Source: Wenjunlia vitaminophila DSM 41686 (GTDB lineage Bacteria; Actinomycetota; Actinomycetes; Streptomycetales; Streptomycetaceae). From it: a DNA stretch of 64,000 bases. The stretch lies in contig NZ_KB904671.1 in NCBI RefSeq assembly GCF_000380165.1, positions 198 through 64,197 on the forward strand. The letters are read 5' to 3'. Shown one piece after another: positions 1-7,620 of the stretch. The notes beneath the pieces were generated by a model. It saw nothing but the letters and a program-made list of their open reading frames with translations, ran no database searches and was not told where the DNA came from. The first letter of the stretch is position 1. Each line of letters begins with the position of its first letter. Position numbers and translations under genes: made by a program.

Positions 1-377
1 TCGCGCCACTTGAACGCGGAGCGGGTGTACTCGGCCGACGCGCGGGACTTCTTCCGGCTCTTGTACCGGGGGTACTTGGCGCGCTTGGCGAAGAAGTTCG
101 TGAACGCCGTCTGAAGGTGGCGCAGTGCCTGCTGGAGCGGGACGCAGGACACCTCTGCCAGGAAGGCGAGTTCCTCGGTCTTCTTCCACTGCGTGAGCGC
201 GGCGGAGGACTGGACGTAGGAGATCCGGCGCTGCTCGCCATACCAGGCCCGCGTGCGTTCCTCCAGCGCCTTGTTGTAGACGAGGCGGACGCAGCCGAAC
301 GTGCGCGACAGCTCTGCTGCCTGCTCGTCGGTGGGGTAGAAGCGGTACTTGAAAGCCCGCTTGACCTGCAGCGCCAC
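1..377 (-). CDS. tnpB: IS605-type TnpB (OrfB) N-terminal fragment, cut by window edge
   Basis: The minus-strand frame beginning at GTG 377 encodes about 125 residues and runs off the left edge of the window. It starts VALQVKRAFKYRFYPT and continues with an EQAAELSRTFGCVRLVYNKAL segment, the typical N-terminal helix-turn-helix region of TnpB/OrfB of IS200/IS605 elements. TnpB proteins are RNA-guided nucleases; the RuvC-like catalytic part would lie outside the window, so activity cannot be judged. A TATAAT box sits 7 nt upstream of the GTG, so the transcript may be leaderless. An imperfect palindrome typical of a left end lies just upstream. The family call is secure; completeness is unknown. 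Confidence 0.85.
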   Translation of the reverse strand, partial: MALQVKRAFKYRFYPTDEQAAELSRTFGCVRLVYNKALEERTRAWYGEQRRISYVQSSAALTQWKKTEELAFLAEVSCVPLQQALRHLQTAFTNFFAKRAKYPRYKSRKKSRASAEYTRSAFKWR

Positions 378-384
378 GCCTCAC

Positions 385-415
385 ATTATATCAGCCCTTA
401 TGTGAGTAACGGCTG
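385..415 (-). mobile_element. IS605-type left-end hairpin with embedded tnpB promoter
   Basis: Positions 392-415 form an imperfect palindrome: CAGCC, mismatch, TTA, 6-nt loop, TAA, mismatch, GGCTG. Subterminal imperfect hairpins of this kind are the TnpA recognition structures at ends of IS200/IS605 elements. A minus-strand TATAAT (390 to 385) directly follows the hairpin and lies 7 nt before the tnpB GTG. No tnpA gene is visible. The exact element boundary and target cannot be fixed here. Confidence 0.55.
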
Positions 416-444
416 TTGGCCGGTGATGGGCGGACACCGGTCCG

Positions 445-538
445 CCCTGGCGGCGAACCGGCTCTCCCTGCCCTGCTCCGCAGGAGCTTCGTTTCCTCCC
501 CCGGCTGAAGCCGGGGGTATCCACGAAGGAAAGCTCCG
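445..538. repeat. Double-hairpin repeat, copy A (IS605 right-end-like)
   Basis: This stretch has two hairpins. The first is CCTGC-tcc-GCAGG at 472-484; the second is a perfect 8-bp stem, CCCCCGGC with TGAA loop, at 498-517. It ends in a GAAGGA tract just before the ATG at 539. A second copy lies at 21438-21520 in the same orientation, also directly before an ATGACC start. The second hairpin resembles right-end hairpins of actinobacterial IS605/tnpB elements. An in-frame TGA at 506-508 closes the downstream reading frame. Confidence 0.6.
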
Positions 539-2455
539 ATGACCGACCTCGGCGGCGGCCGCATCCGCATCGACTACGGAACCACCACCGCGCCGTCCGA
601 CAACGGACTGGTGTACACGATGCGGCAGACGACTCGGGACACCGCGGCCGGGTTCGTCTGGGAGTCGAGCGACGTGACCGTCCGCAGGATAGCGGCCCGG
701 TACCTGCACGGTTTCGGCATCGTCGGGCAGTTCAGCGAGAACATCACCTTCGACCACAACGAGTTCCGCACCGACCCCACCACCGGCCGCACGACCTCGG
801 CTTTCGCCGACATGATCCAACTGTCCGGGGTCAGGGGGAAGGTGACCATCACCAACAACGTCTTCGACGGACCGCAGGACGACCCCATCAACATCCACGG
901 TACGTACCTCCAGGTGACCCAGCGGCTCGCCCCGGACACGTTGGTGCTGTCGTACATGCACAACGAGACGGCGGGCTTCCCCCAGTACCATCCGGGCGAC
1001 CAGGTCGAGTTCGTCGAGAAGCGCACCATGGCGGCCGTGGCCGGCGGCACCGCCACGGTCCTCAGCGTCGACGGACCGTCCGGGCAGGATCACGACAAAT
1101 CGCTCACGACGATGACCGTGACGTTCGACCGGCCGGTCCCCGATGTCGTCACGGCGGGCGGCTACGTCGCCGAGAACACGACGTACACGCCCTCGGCGCG
1201 CATCGCGGGCAACGTCTTCCGGAACGTGCCGACCCGGGGAATCCTGGTCACCACGCGGCGACCCGTCGTCATCGAGAACAACGTCTTCGATGCGATGTCC
1301 ATGGCGAGCGTGTACATCTCCTCGGACGCCTACCAGTGGTACGAGTCGGGGCCGGTGCGAGACGTGCGCATCCGGCACAACACCTTCCTCCGACCGTCCG
1401 GTCCAGTGATCTTCGTTGACCCGACGAACCAGGTGCTCGACCCCGCGACCCCGGTGCACCAAGGGATCCACATCGAGCAGAACGAGTTCCGCATCGGCAA
1501 CGTGGAGCTGGTGAGCGCCAAGAGCGTCCGCGGCCTCACGTTCGTCGGCAACGACGTCCGCCGCCTCGACCGCGACCAGCTCCTCGCCGTGCGGGCCGAC
1601 GACCCGTGTCCCACCGTGGGCGCCACGACGCGGCTCAGCGCCTTCGCGATCAAGGCACCCCACTCCTCGTCCCTGTTCAGCCTCCACGGCGCCAGTGACG
1701 TCCTCATCCGGGACAACCAGTACGACAACGGGCTGAACCTGCGGGCTGACCTTGACGCGACGCAGGCCGACCAGGTCACCGTCGAGGGCGACGACATCCG
1801 GTTCGGGCAGGACAACGTCCTCCCCGTGGTTCAGGAACCGCGGTTCAGATCGAGCGAGCCGCGGGTACTGAAGGTCGCACCCGACGGGACAGCGACGGCG
1901 CTCGCCGCGGGCAGTGCGGAGGTGACGGCGGTCGTCAGGACGGAGACCGGCAAGCTCGTCTCCCGCCCCCTGACGATGACCGTCGGCGGCGATCCCGCAT
2001 CGCCCGCGTGCAGCAGGACCACCTTCGTCAGCGACATGCCCTTCACCGCCGAGTCCAACGGCTGGGGTCCGGTGGAGCGTGACATGTCCAACGGCGAACA
2101 GGGCGGCGGCGACGGCAACCCCCTGCAGATCCGAGGCACCCGGTACGACAAGGGGCTCGGAGTGCACGCCCCCAGCTCGGTCTCCGTCCTGCTCGACGGC
2201 CGGTACGAGCGCTTCGTCTCCCAGGTGGGCCTGGACGATGAGGGAGGCGGCAACGGCAGTGTCGCCTTCGAGGTGGTCGCCGACGGCAAAGTGATCGCCA
2301 CCACCCCGGTTATGACCGGGAGCGACCCGGCACGCACCATCGACGTCGATGTCGCCTCGGTCCAGGAGCTGACTCTCCGCGTCACCGACGGCGGCGACGG
2401 AAACTCCTACGACCACGCCGACTGGGCCGACGCCCACCTGGTGCCGACTGGCTGA
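539..2455 (+). CDS. 5'-truncated GH110 exo-alpha-1,3-galactosidase with NPCBM domain
   Basis: The 638-residue product has a right-handed beta-helix (residues 1 to about 430) with many N-rich turn repeats, a Big_2-like domain (about 435-485) and a C-terminal NPCBM domain (about 490-638, GLGVHAPSSV). Residues D91, D114 and D115 (ADMIQ and QDDPINIHG) have the spacing I recall for the GH110 catalytic aspartates. GH110 removes terminal alpha-1,3-linked galactose. Intact family members carry a signal peptide and roughly 200 more residues before this triad. Here the frame opens right after repeat copy A, with an in-frame stop at 506, so the 5' end has been lost. An export signal is absent; the protein is probably non-functional or mislocalised. 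Confidence 0.8.
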   Translation: MTDLGGGRIRIDYGTTTAPSDNGLVYTMRQTTRDTAAGFVWESSDVTVRRIAARYLHGFGIVGQFSENITFDHNEFRTDPTTGRTTSAFADMIQLSGVRGKVTITNNVFDGPQDDPINIHGTYLQVTQRLAPDTLVLSYMHNETAGFPQYHPGDQVEFVEKRTMAAVAGGTATVLSVDGPSGQDHDKSLTTMTVTFDRPVPDVVTAGGYVAENTTYTPSARIAGNVFRNVPTRGILVTTRRPVVIENNVFDAMSMASVYISSDAYQWYESGPVRDVRIRHNTFLRPSGPVIFVDPTNQVLDPATPVHQGIHIEQNEFRIGNVELVSAKSVRGLTFVGNDVRRLDRDQLLAVRADDPCPTVGATTRLSAFAIKAPHSSSLFSLHGASDVLIRDNQYDNGLNLRADLDATQADQVTVEGDDIRFGQDNVLPVVQEPRFRSSEPRVLKVAPDGTATALAAGSAEVTAVVRTETGKLVSRPLTMTVGGDPASPACSRTTFVSDMPFTAESNGWGPVERDMSNGEQGGGDGNPLQIRGTRYDKGLGVHAPSSVSVLLDGRYERFVSQVGLDDEGGGNGSVAFEVVADGKVIATTPVMTGSDPARTIDVDVASVQELTLRVTDGGDGNSYDHADWADAHLVPTG

Positions 2456-2476
2456 CATCCGGCACCGACAGGCACC

Positions 2477-2507
2477 GCTGCCCCGGCCGATCCCCGGTCG
2501 GGGCAGC
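2477..2507 (+). terminator. Hairpin terminator after GH110
   Basis: A stem of about 13 bp with one G-T pair (GCTGCCCCG arm and its complement) lies 20 nt after the GH110 stop codon. There is no U tract, as is common for actinobacterial terminators. Confidence 0.55.
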
Positions 2508-3027
2508 ACCGTGCGAGGCTGCGGCCGCCCGTGCTCCTGGGGTGGTGTCGGCGTTGGTCGGGTCGGCGCCGGTGTCCAGGACGGTGACCCGGCTCCCTCC
2601 TGGATTGACGGACGACTGAGGGCGGCGCCCCGCCCCCGCCCCGCCCCAACCCGCCGGGCCCGGGTCCGCGGGAGCCCGCAGGGGCAGGCGAACGCGCAGC
2701 GAGCGTCCACCAGACGTCGATGAGTGGGGTCGAACGCCGAGTGACGCAAGAAAAGCAATCAGAAGTCGTCAAGTTTCAACGGGATAGAACGTCATGACAC
2801 CGCAGTTGCGCGCGGACGTCAAGCATGGAACGTGAAGGGATCCACTGCGGTATGGGGTTGCATACCACTCCATACGCTGACAGATGATCCCCCCTGACAC
2901 CACATCGGGCGCCGACCCGGCGGACTGCGCGGCACCGGTCAGCGTCACAGCGAACCTGACGCCCGTTTGCGACCGCCGCCCAGAGCACGCAACCGGACGT
3001 CACCGCGGAGGTTCTCCCGCACGACGC
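2508..3027. other. Non-coding stretch with a nested inverted repeat
   Basis: No convincing gene is seen: the open frames here are rich in R, P and H and lack a good start. The segment around 2730-2800 is less GC-rich than its surroundings. At 2850-2875 there is a nested motif: GTATGG (2850-2855), CATAC (2861-2865) and CCATAC (2870-2875), so GTATGG pairs with CCATAC and GTATG also with CATAC. It could be an operator, possibly a remnant of an older upstream regulatory region. Confidence 0.35.
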
Positions 3028-3086
3028 TTGACAGCGCTCTACTACCGCTCGGAGACTTCCCTGCGACCGCTTGTTTGCGCCAACAT
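3028..3086 (+). promoter_or_regulatory. Promoter plus LacI-type operator for the galactanase genes
   Basis: TTGACA (3028-3033) is followed after 18 nt by GAGACT (3052-3057), then a 16-bp operator-like sequence TTGTTTGCGCCAACAT (3071-3086). The transporter promoter at 8851-8911 has the same layout: TTGACG, 18 nt, AAGACT, then an operator 15 nt on. The operator resembles the reverse complements of those at 8717 and 8896. A GGAGGG and a GTG at 3104 follow, but the frame there looks non-coding. The first real gene starts at 3463, giving a leader of about 400 nt. Confidence 0.6.
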
Positions 3087-3462
3087 GAAGGAGGGATGAC
3101 GCAGTGCGGCGCTCGGGCGGCCACTTCCTGCCCGACTCGTGCGGCCCCAGGCACCGCGGTCCCAACGATCCGCGCCGCTCTTCCCCGCAACCCGTGGACC
3201 ACGGTGGCTTCGCACCATCGACGCACGCTTCTTCGGCCAGGTCACAGCATCCGGATCACCGTTCGCCACCCAAGGCCCGATCCCGGGCACCCCATCCTCA
3301 CGCAGACGCGCCCCTGAGCCGGGGACGGACGCAGTCAGCCCCCGGAGGAGTCGGCACGATCCACGGGCGGCACCGACATCCGGCTGACCGATGCCGTGTT
3401 TCCGCTATCACGGCAATGGCATGACCCCACTCAGGTGCGCCTCGGAAATCAGGTACCCAACC

Positions 3463-4899
3463 ATGCCGCGCTCAATAACGACCCTGCTCGCAGTGTTCCT
3501 CGCGCTACTCGCCCCTCTCCTCGGAGGCGTCGGCCCCGCCCACGCGGCCGAGGTGTCGGTACCCAACGGGGAGCAGTTCGTGGACTCCTCCGGTACGCCA
3601 CTGCACGCCCACGGGGGAGGCGTCATCAAGGTGGGCCAGTACTACTACTGGTTCGGCGAGAACAGGAACGCCGACAACACCTTCCGCTACGTGTCCGCCT
3701 ACCGTTCCACCGACCTCAAGACGTGGGAGTTCCGCAACCACGTTCTGACTCAAGCCAGCGATCCCGAACTCCAGTTCGCCAATATCGAGCGTCCCAAGGT
3801 GATCTACAACGCCTCGACCGGCCAGTTCGTGATGTGGATGCACAAGGAGAACGGCTCCGACTACGGGGAGGCCCGTGCCGCGGTCGCCGTCTCCACCACG
3901 GTGGACGGTGACTACACCTGGCGCGGGAGCTTCCGGCCGCTGGGCCACATGTCCCGGGACATCACCACGTTCGTCGACACCGACGGCACCGGGTACATGA
4001 TCTCGGCCGCCAACGAGAACCGCGACCTGCACGTGTACCGGCTCAGCCCCGACTACACCACGGTGGCGGCCCAGGTGCAGAAGCTCTGGGCGGGCGGGTC
4101 GCGCGAGGCCCCGGCGATGTTCAAGCGCAAGGGCGTGTACTTCCTGCTGACCTCCGGCGCCACGGGTTGGTCGCCCAACCAACAGATGTACGGCACCGCA
4201 ACCAGCATCACGGGAAGCTGGAGCGGCCTGAGCACGGTCGGGGACTCGACCGCCTACCGCAGCCAGACGGCCTACGTGCTGCCGGTGCAGGGGACCTCCG
4301 GAACCGACTACCTGTACATGGGTGACCGCTGGGGCAACTCCATGGGCGGGACGGTCAACGACTCCACGTACGTCTGGTTGCCATTGGAGTTCCCGACCAA
4401 CACCACGATGACCACGGACTACTCCCCCCGGATCACCATCGACACCGCCGCGGGGACGGTGTCCGGCATGGACGTGCCCTGGGAGACGCTGAGCGCGCGC
4501 CACAGCGGCAAGTGCGCTGACGTCTCGTCCTTCGACACCGCCGAGTCGGCGCCAGTGGTGCAGTGGTGGTGCGGCACCGGTGTCAACCAGAACTTCTGGC
4601 TCAAGGATCTGGGCTCGGGCTACGTGCAGGTCATGGCCCGGCACAGCGGCAAGTGCCTGGACGTGGCCGACCAGTCAACCGCCGACGGCGCGGCGGTGGT
4701 GCAGAACTCCTGCAACGGCCAGCCGTCCCAGCAGTGGAAGGTCCAGAAGGTGGCGGGCACCACCTACGCGCAGTTGGTCGCCCGGCACAGCAGCAAGTGC
4801 CTGGACGTCGCGGACCAGTCAACGGCCGACGGCGCGGCCCTGCTCCAGTGGGCCTGCAACGGTGGCGCCAACCAGCAGTGGAAGCGCACCGGCGGCTGA
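3463..4899 (+). CDS. Secreted GH43 exo-beta-1,3-galactanase with CBM13
   Basis: The 478-residue product has a Sec signal peptide (MPRSITTLLAVFLALLAPLL..AHA, about 29 residues), a five-bladed GH43 domain (about 30-335) and a C-terminal CBM13/ricin trefoil of three repeats with the ARHSGKCLDV motif (about 345-478). E215 in SREAPAMF fits the GH43 general acid. Q268 in YRSQTAY sits where subfamily 24 exo-beta-1,3-galactanases use glutamine instead of the usual aspartate base. The enzyme should strip the beta-1,3-galactan backbone of type II arabinogalactan. ATG 3463 was chosen because it begins the signal peptide; an upstream in-frame ATG at 3421 would add a non-signal extension. The partner GH30 gene follows after a hairpin. 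Confidence 0.82.
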   Translation: MPRSITTLLAVFLALLAPLLGGVGPAHAAEVSVPNGEQFVDSSGTPLHAHGGGVIKVGQYYYWFGENRNADNTFRYVSAYRSTDLKTWEFRNHVLTQASDPELQFANIERPKVIYNASTGQFVMWMHKENGSDYGEARAAVAVSTTVDGDYTWRGSFRPLGHMSRDITTFVDTDGTGYMISAANENRDLHVYRLSPDYTTVAAQVQKLWAGGSREAPAMFKRKGVYFLLTSGATGWSPNQQMYGTATSITGSWSGLSTVGDSTAYRSQTAYVLPVQGTSGTDYLYMGDRWGNSMGGTVNDSTYVWLPLEFPTNTTMTTDYSPRITIDTAAGTVSGMDVPWETLSARHSGKCADVSSFDTAESAPVVQWWCGTGVNQNFWLKDLGSGYVQVMARHSGKCLDVADQSTADGAAVVQNSCNGQPSQQWKVQKVAGTTYAQLVARHSSKCLDVADQSTADGAALLQWACNGGANQQWKRTGG

Positions 4900-4909
4900 C
4901 CCCCGCACC

Positions 4910-4948
4910 GGCACACGTCCCCGCGGACCCGTCGGGGGGACGTGTGCC
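4910..4948 (+). terminator. Hairpin between the two galactanase genes
   Basis: A perfect 13-bp stem (GGCACACGTCCCC and its complement) with a 13-nt loop lies 10 nt after the GH43 stop. It may terminate partly or shape relative expression of the GH30 gene, which has no promoter I can recognise of its own. Confidence 0.6.
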
Positions 4949-5032
4949 GCCCCACCCGGACCTGCCCCGCGGCGCGCCCCGTCGGCGCGGGGCGGCCGGG
5001 CCCCCACACCGCACACGACCCGAGGAATGCGC

Positions 5033-7471
5033 ATGTTCCTGACCCGAGTCCGGTCCACCCTCCGACGAAGCAGGGGGCGCACCGCCGCCGGTGCCGCGGT
5101 CGTCACCGTGGCTGCCCTCCTGCCGGGCGGCGTGGGCCAGCCGGCCGCCGCGGCCGCGGCGACGTCCAGCGTGACCGTCCGCCTCGATCCGAGTTACCAG
5201 CAGCAGCCGTTCGAAGGCTGGGGCACCGCACTGGCCTGGTTCGCCAACGTCACCGGGGGCTGGCCGGACGCCCAACGCAACCAGCTCGCCGATGACCTGT
5301 ACGGCCAGGACGGCCTGGCCTTCACCATCGCCCGCTACAACATCGGCGGCGGTGACAGTCCCGAGACCGAACCGTACATGCGCGCCGGTGGCGCCGTGCC
5401 GGGGTACTGGAACCGGCCAGCCGTCCACGGCCCGCCGCCCGGGGCGGACGAGGGCTGGACCGAGCCCACCGACTGGTGGGACCCGGCGAACCCGGACCAC
5501 TGGAACGCCACCGCCGACACCAACCAACAGTGGTGGCTCGAGGCGGCCAAGGCCCGCGGCGCGACCACCTTCGAGGCGTTCTCCAACTCGGCGCCGTACT
5601 TCATGACGCGCAGCGGGTTGGTTTCCGGCGCCGACAACGCCTGGGAGGACAACTTGCGGTCCGACCAGTACGACCGGTTCGCCGCCTACCTGGCGGGCTC
5701 CCTCGAGCGCGCCGAGGCCACGACCGGCGTCACCTTCGACAGCGTCTCGCCGGTGAACGAGCCCAACACATCCTACTGGAGGGCGGGCGGCCGTCAGGAG
5801 GGCTCCCACTGGGACCCCGCCTCGCAGGCCCGCATCATCTCCACCCTGCGCAGCACCCTGGACGCGGAGGGCATCGACACGCCGATCGCCGCGATGGACG
5901 AGACGAACCCCGACCTGTTCCGCGCCAACTGGAACACCTACCCGGAGTCGGTGCGCTCCGCCGTCGGCAGGCTCAACACCCACACCTACGGCACCTCCGG
6001 CCGCACCGGTCCCCGGGACATCTCCAAGGGTTCGGGCACGCCCCTGTGGATGTCCGAGGTGGACCTCGGCGGCAGCGTCGGACAGAGCTTCACCTCGATG
6101 AGCCCCGCCCTGGACCTCGCCCGGCGCATCAACGACGACATCAGGGAGCTGGAGCCCCGCGCCTGGGTGTTGTGGCAGGCGGTCGAGGACTACGAGAACA
6201 TGACGCCGGAGCACGAGAACTCGAACTGGGGCCTGATCCAGACGGACTTCACGCCGTCCGACGCGGCGACCGAGCCCATCCGGAAGAACAAGAAGTACTG
6301 GGCCATGGGCAACTACAGCCGCTTCGTCCGCCCCGGAGCCCGTGTGATCAACACCAGCTCCGCCGACGCGCTCGCCGCGCTGCGTCCTGGTGGTACGGGC
6401 GCGGTGGTGGTGTACACCAACACCTCGGGCGACGCCCGGACGCTCACCCTCGACCTGGGCGGCTTCCAGACCGTCGATGACACGCCGGTACAGCGGTACA
6501 CCACTGACCCGGCCAAGAACCTGCAACGCGACGGCGACCTCAGCGCCACCGCGGCCAAGACGGTGACCACCACGGTGGGCCCGCACTCCGTCACCACGTT
6601 CGTCATCCCTGGTGCGAAGGGGACCGACCCGGCGGCGGCCACCGTTCCGACCGGCACCCCGCAACAGGTCCTCAACGACAACAGCGGCAAGGCGCTCGCC
6701 GCCGGCACGCGCATCGTCCAGCGCACGCCCGACGCCACCGACCCGGCCCAACGGTGGACCTTCACCAAGGTGTCCGGTGGCTGGGACAACAACGCCGCCT
6801 ACCGACTGACCAACGCCAAGAACGGCAAGGCCCTGAGCGTCGAGGGCGGGTCCCTCGCGCTGGCCGCGCCGGCCACCTCGCCCGAGCAGCACTGGATGCT
6901 CTCGACCACGGGGAACGGACACAGCACGCTCATCAACGCCGCCACCGGTTCGCTGCTCGACGTGACGGGCGGGGCCACAAGCGACGGGGCCCCGGTGGGG
7001 ACCTACCAGCCGACCACCGGCCGCAACCAGTCCTGGACGTTCCGCGGCACCGTTGACACCTGGAACACCCTGCGCGTGCGGCACAGCGGCAAGTGCGTTG
7101 ACGTCCAGGGCGGGTCCACCGCCGCCGGCGCCACGGCGGTCCAGAACACGTGCGGCGGCGCCACCAGCCAGCGGTGGTCCCTGCGCGGCAGCAGTCCCGG
7201 CCACGTCAACGTCGTGGCCCGGCACACCGGAATGTGCCTCGACGTCAGCGGCGGGGCCACCAACGACGGGGCCGCCGTGGTGCAGTACACCTGCAACGGC
7301 GGCGTCAACCAGGAGTGGTCGTTGCGCAGCGTCGCCCCCGGGCACGTCACCCTGGTGGCGCGGCACAGCGGCAAGTGCCTGGACGTGTCCGGCGCTTCCA
7401 CGGGCGACGGCGCCCCGCTGGTGCAGTACGCCTGCAACGGCGGAGCCAGCCAGCAGATCCAGCTCGGCTGA
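5033..7471 (+). CDS. Secreted GH30 endo-beta-1,6-galactanase with ricin-type domains
   Basis: The 812-residue product has an Arg-rich signal peptide ending near GQPAAAAAAT, a GH30 TIM barrel plus beta side domain (about 45-535), a RicinB-like domain (about 545-670), and a second trefoil of three CBM13 repeats with RHSGKCVDV/RHTGMCLDV motifs (about 680-812). E243 in SPVNEPN is the expected acid/base and E342 in LWMSEVDLGG the nucleophile. Subfamily 5 of GH30 contains endo-beta-1,6-galactanases that cut arabinogalactan side chains, often with CBM13; the subfamily is inferred from context and similarity. The start at 5033 is favoured over 5027 because GAGGA lies 6 nt upstream. It pairs functionally with the preceding GH43. 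Confidence 0.82.
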   Translation: MFLTRVRSTLRRSRGRTAAGAAVVTVAALLPGGVGQPAAAAAATSSVTVRLDPSYQQQPFEGWGTALAWFANVTGGWPDAQRNQLADDLYGQDGLAFTIARYNIGGGDSPETEPYMRAGGAVPGYWNRPAVHGPPPGADEGWTEPTDWWDPANPDHWNATADTNQQWWLEAAKARGATTFEAFSNSAPYFMTRSGLVSGADNAWEDNLRSDQYDRFAAYLAGSLERAEATTGVTFDSVSPVNEPNTSYWRAGGRQEGSHWDPASQARIISTLRSTLDAEGIDTPIAAMDETNPDLFRANWNTYPESVRSAVGRLNTHTYGTSGRTGPRDISKGSGTPLWMSEVDLGGSVGQSFTSMSPALDLARRINDDIRELEPRAWVLWQAVEDYENMTPEHENSNWGLIQTDFTPSDAATEPIRKNKKYWAMGNYSRFVRPGARVINTSSADALAALRPGGTGAVVVYTNTSGDARTLTLDLGGFQTVDDTPVQRYTTDPAKNLQRDGDLSATAAKTVTTTVGPHSVTTFVIPGAKGTDPAAATVPTGTPQQVLNDNSGKALAAGTRIVQRTPDATDPAQRWTFTKVSGGWDNNAAYRLTNAKNGKALSVEGGSLALAAPATSPEQHWMLSTTGNGHSTLINAATGSLLDVTGGATSDGAPVGTYQPTTGRNQSWTFRGTVDTWNTLRVRHSGKCVDVQGGSTAAGATAVQNTCGGATSQRWSLRGSSPGHVNVVARHTGMCLDVSGGATNDGAAVVQYTCNGGVNQEWSLRSVAPGHVTLVARHSGKCLDVSGASTGDGAPLVQYACNGGASQQIQLG

Positions 7472-7477
7472 CGTCCC

Positions 7478-7513
7478 GGCGGGTGTCCGGTCGATCCCGA
7501 CCGGACACCCGCC
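7478..7513 (+). terminator. Strong terminator after the GH30 galactanase
   Basis: A perfect 16-bp stem with a 4-nt ATCC loop begins 7 nt after the stop codon. It separates the galactanase genes from the convergent LacI gene and may serve both strands. Confidence 0.75.
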
Positions 7514-7620
7514 CTGTCCCCCCGTCTCGTTCTCCGGTGCCGTACCGGTCCCGGTGGCGGTCGCCGACCGCGCGGGACCAGGCGGTCCGGCCGGGCCCGG
7601 CGGTCAGCGGGGTCCGCAGT

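Noticed and set aside
398-2758. Long minus-strand open frame opposite GH110
   Set aside because: Same reason: antisense shadow of a gene with clear beta-helix and NPCBM domains.
3104-3424. Possible leader gene from GTG 3104 with a good GGAGGG
   Set aside because: The product is rich in R, P, H and S with no hydrophobic core or known motif and runs into the galactanase start region; kept only as part of the leader observation.
4631-7366. Long open frame of over 900 codons on the minus strand, opposite the GH30 gene
   Set aside because: It is the antisense shadow of GC-rich coding sequence; its product is low-complexity (V, G, H, A, R) without family motifs, while the plus strand encodes a clear GH30 enzyme.
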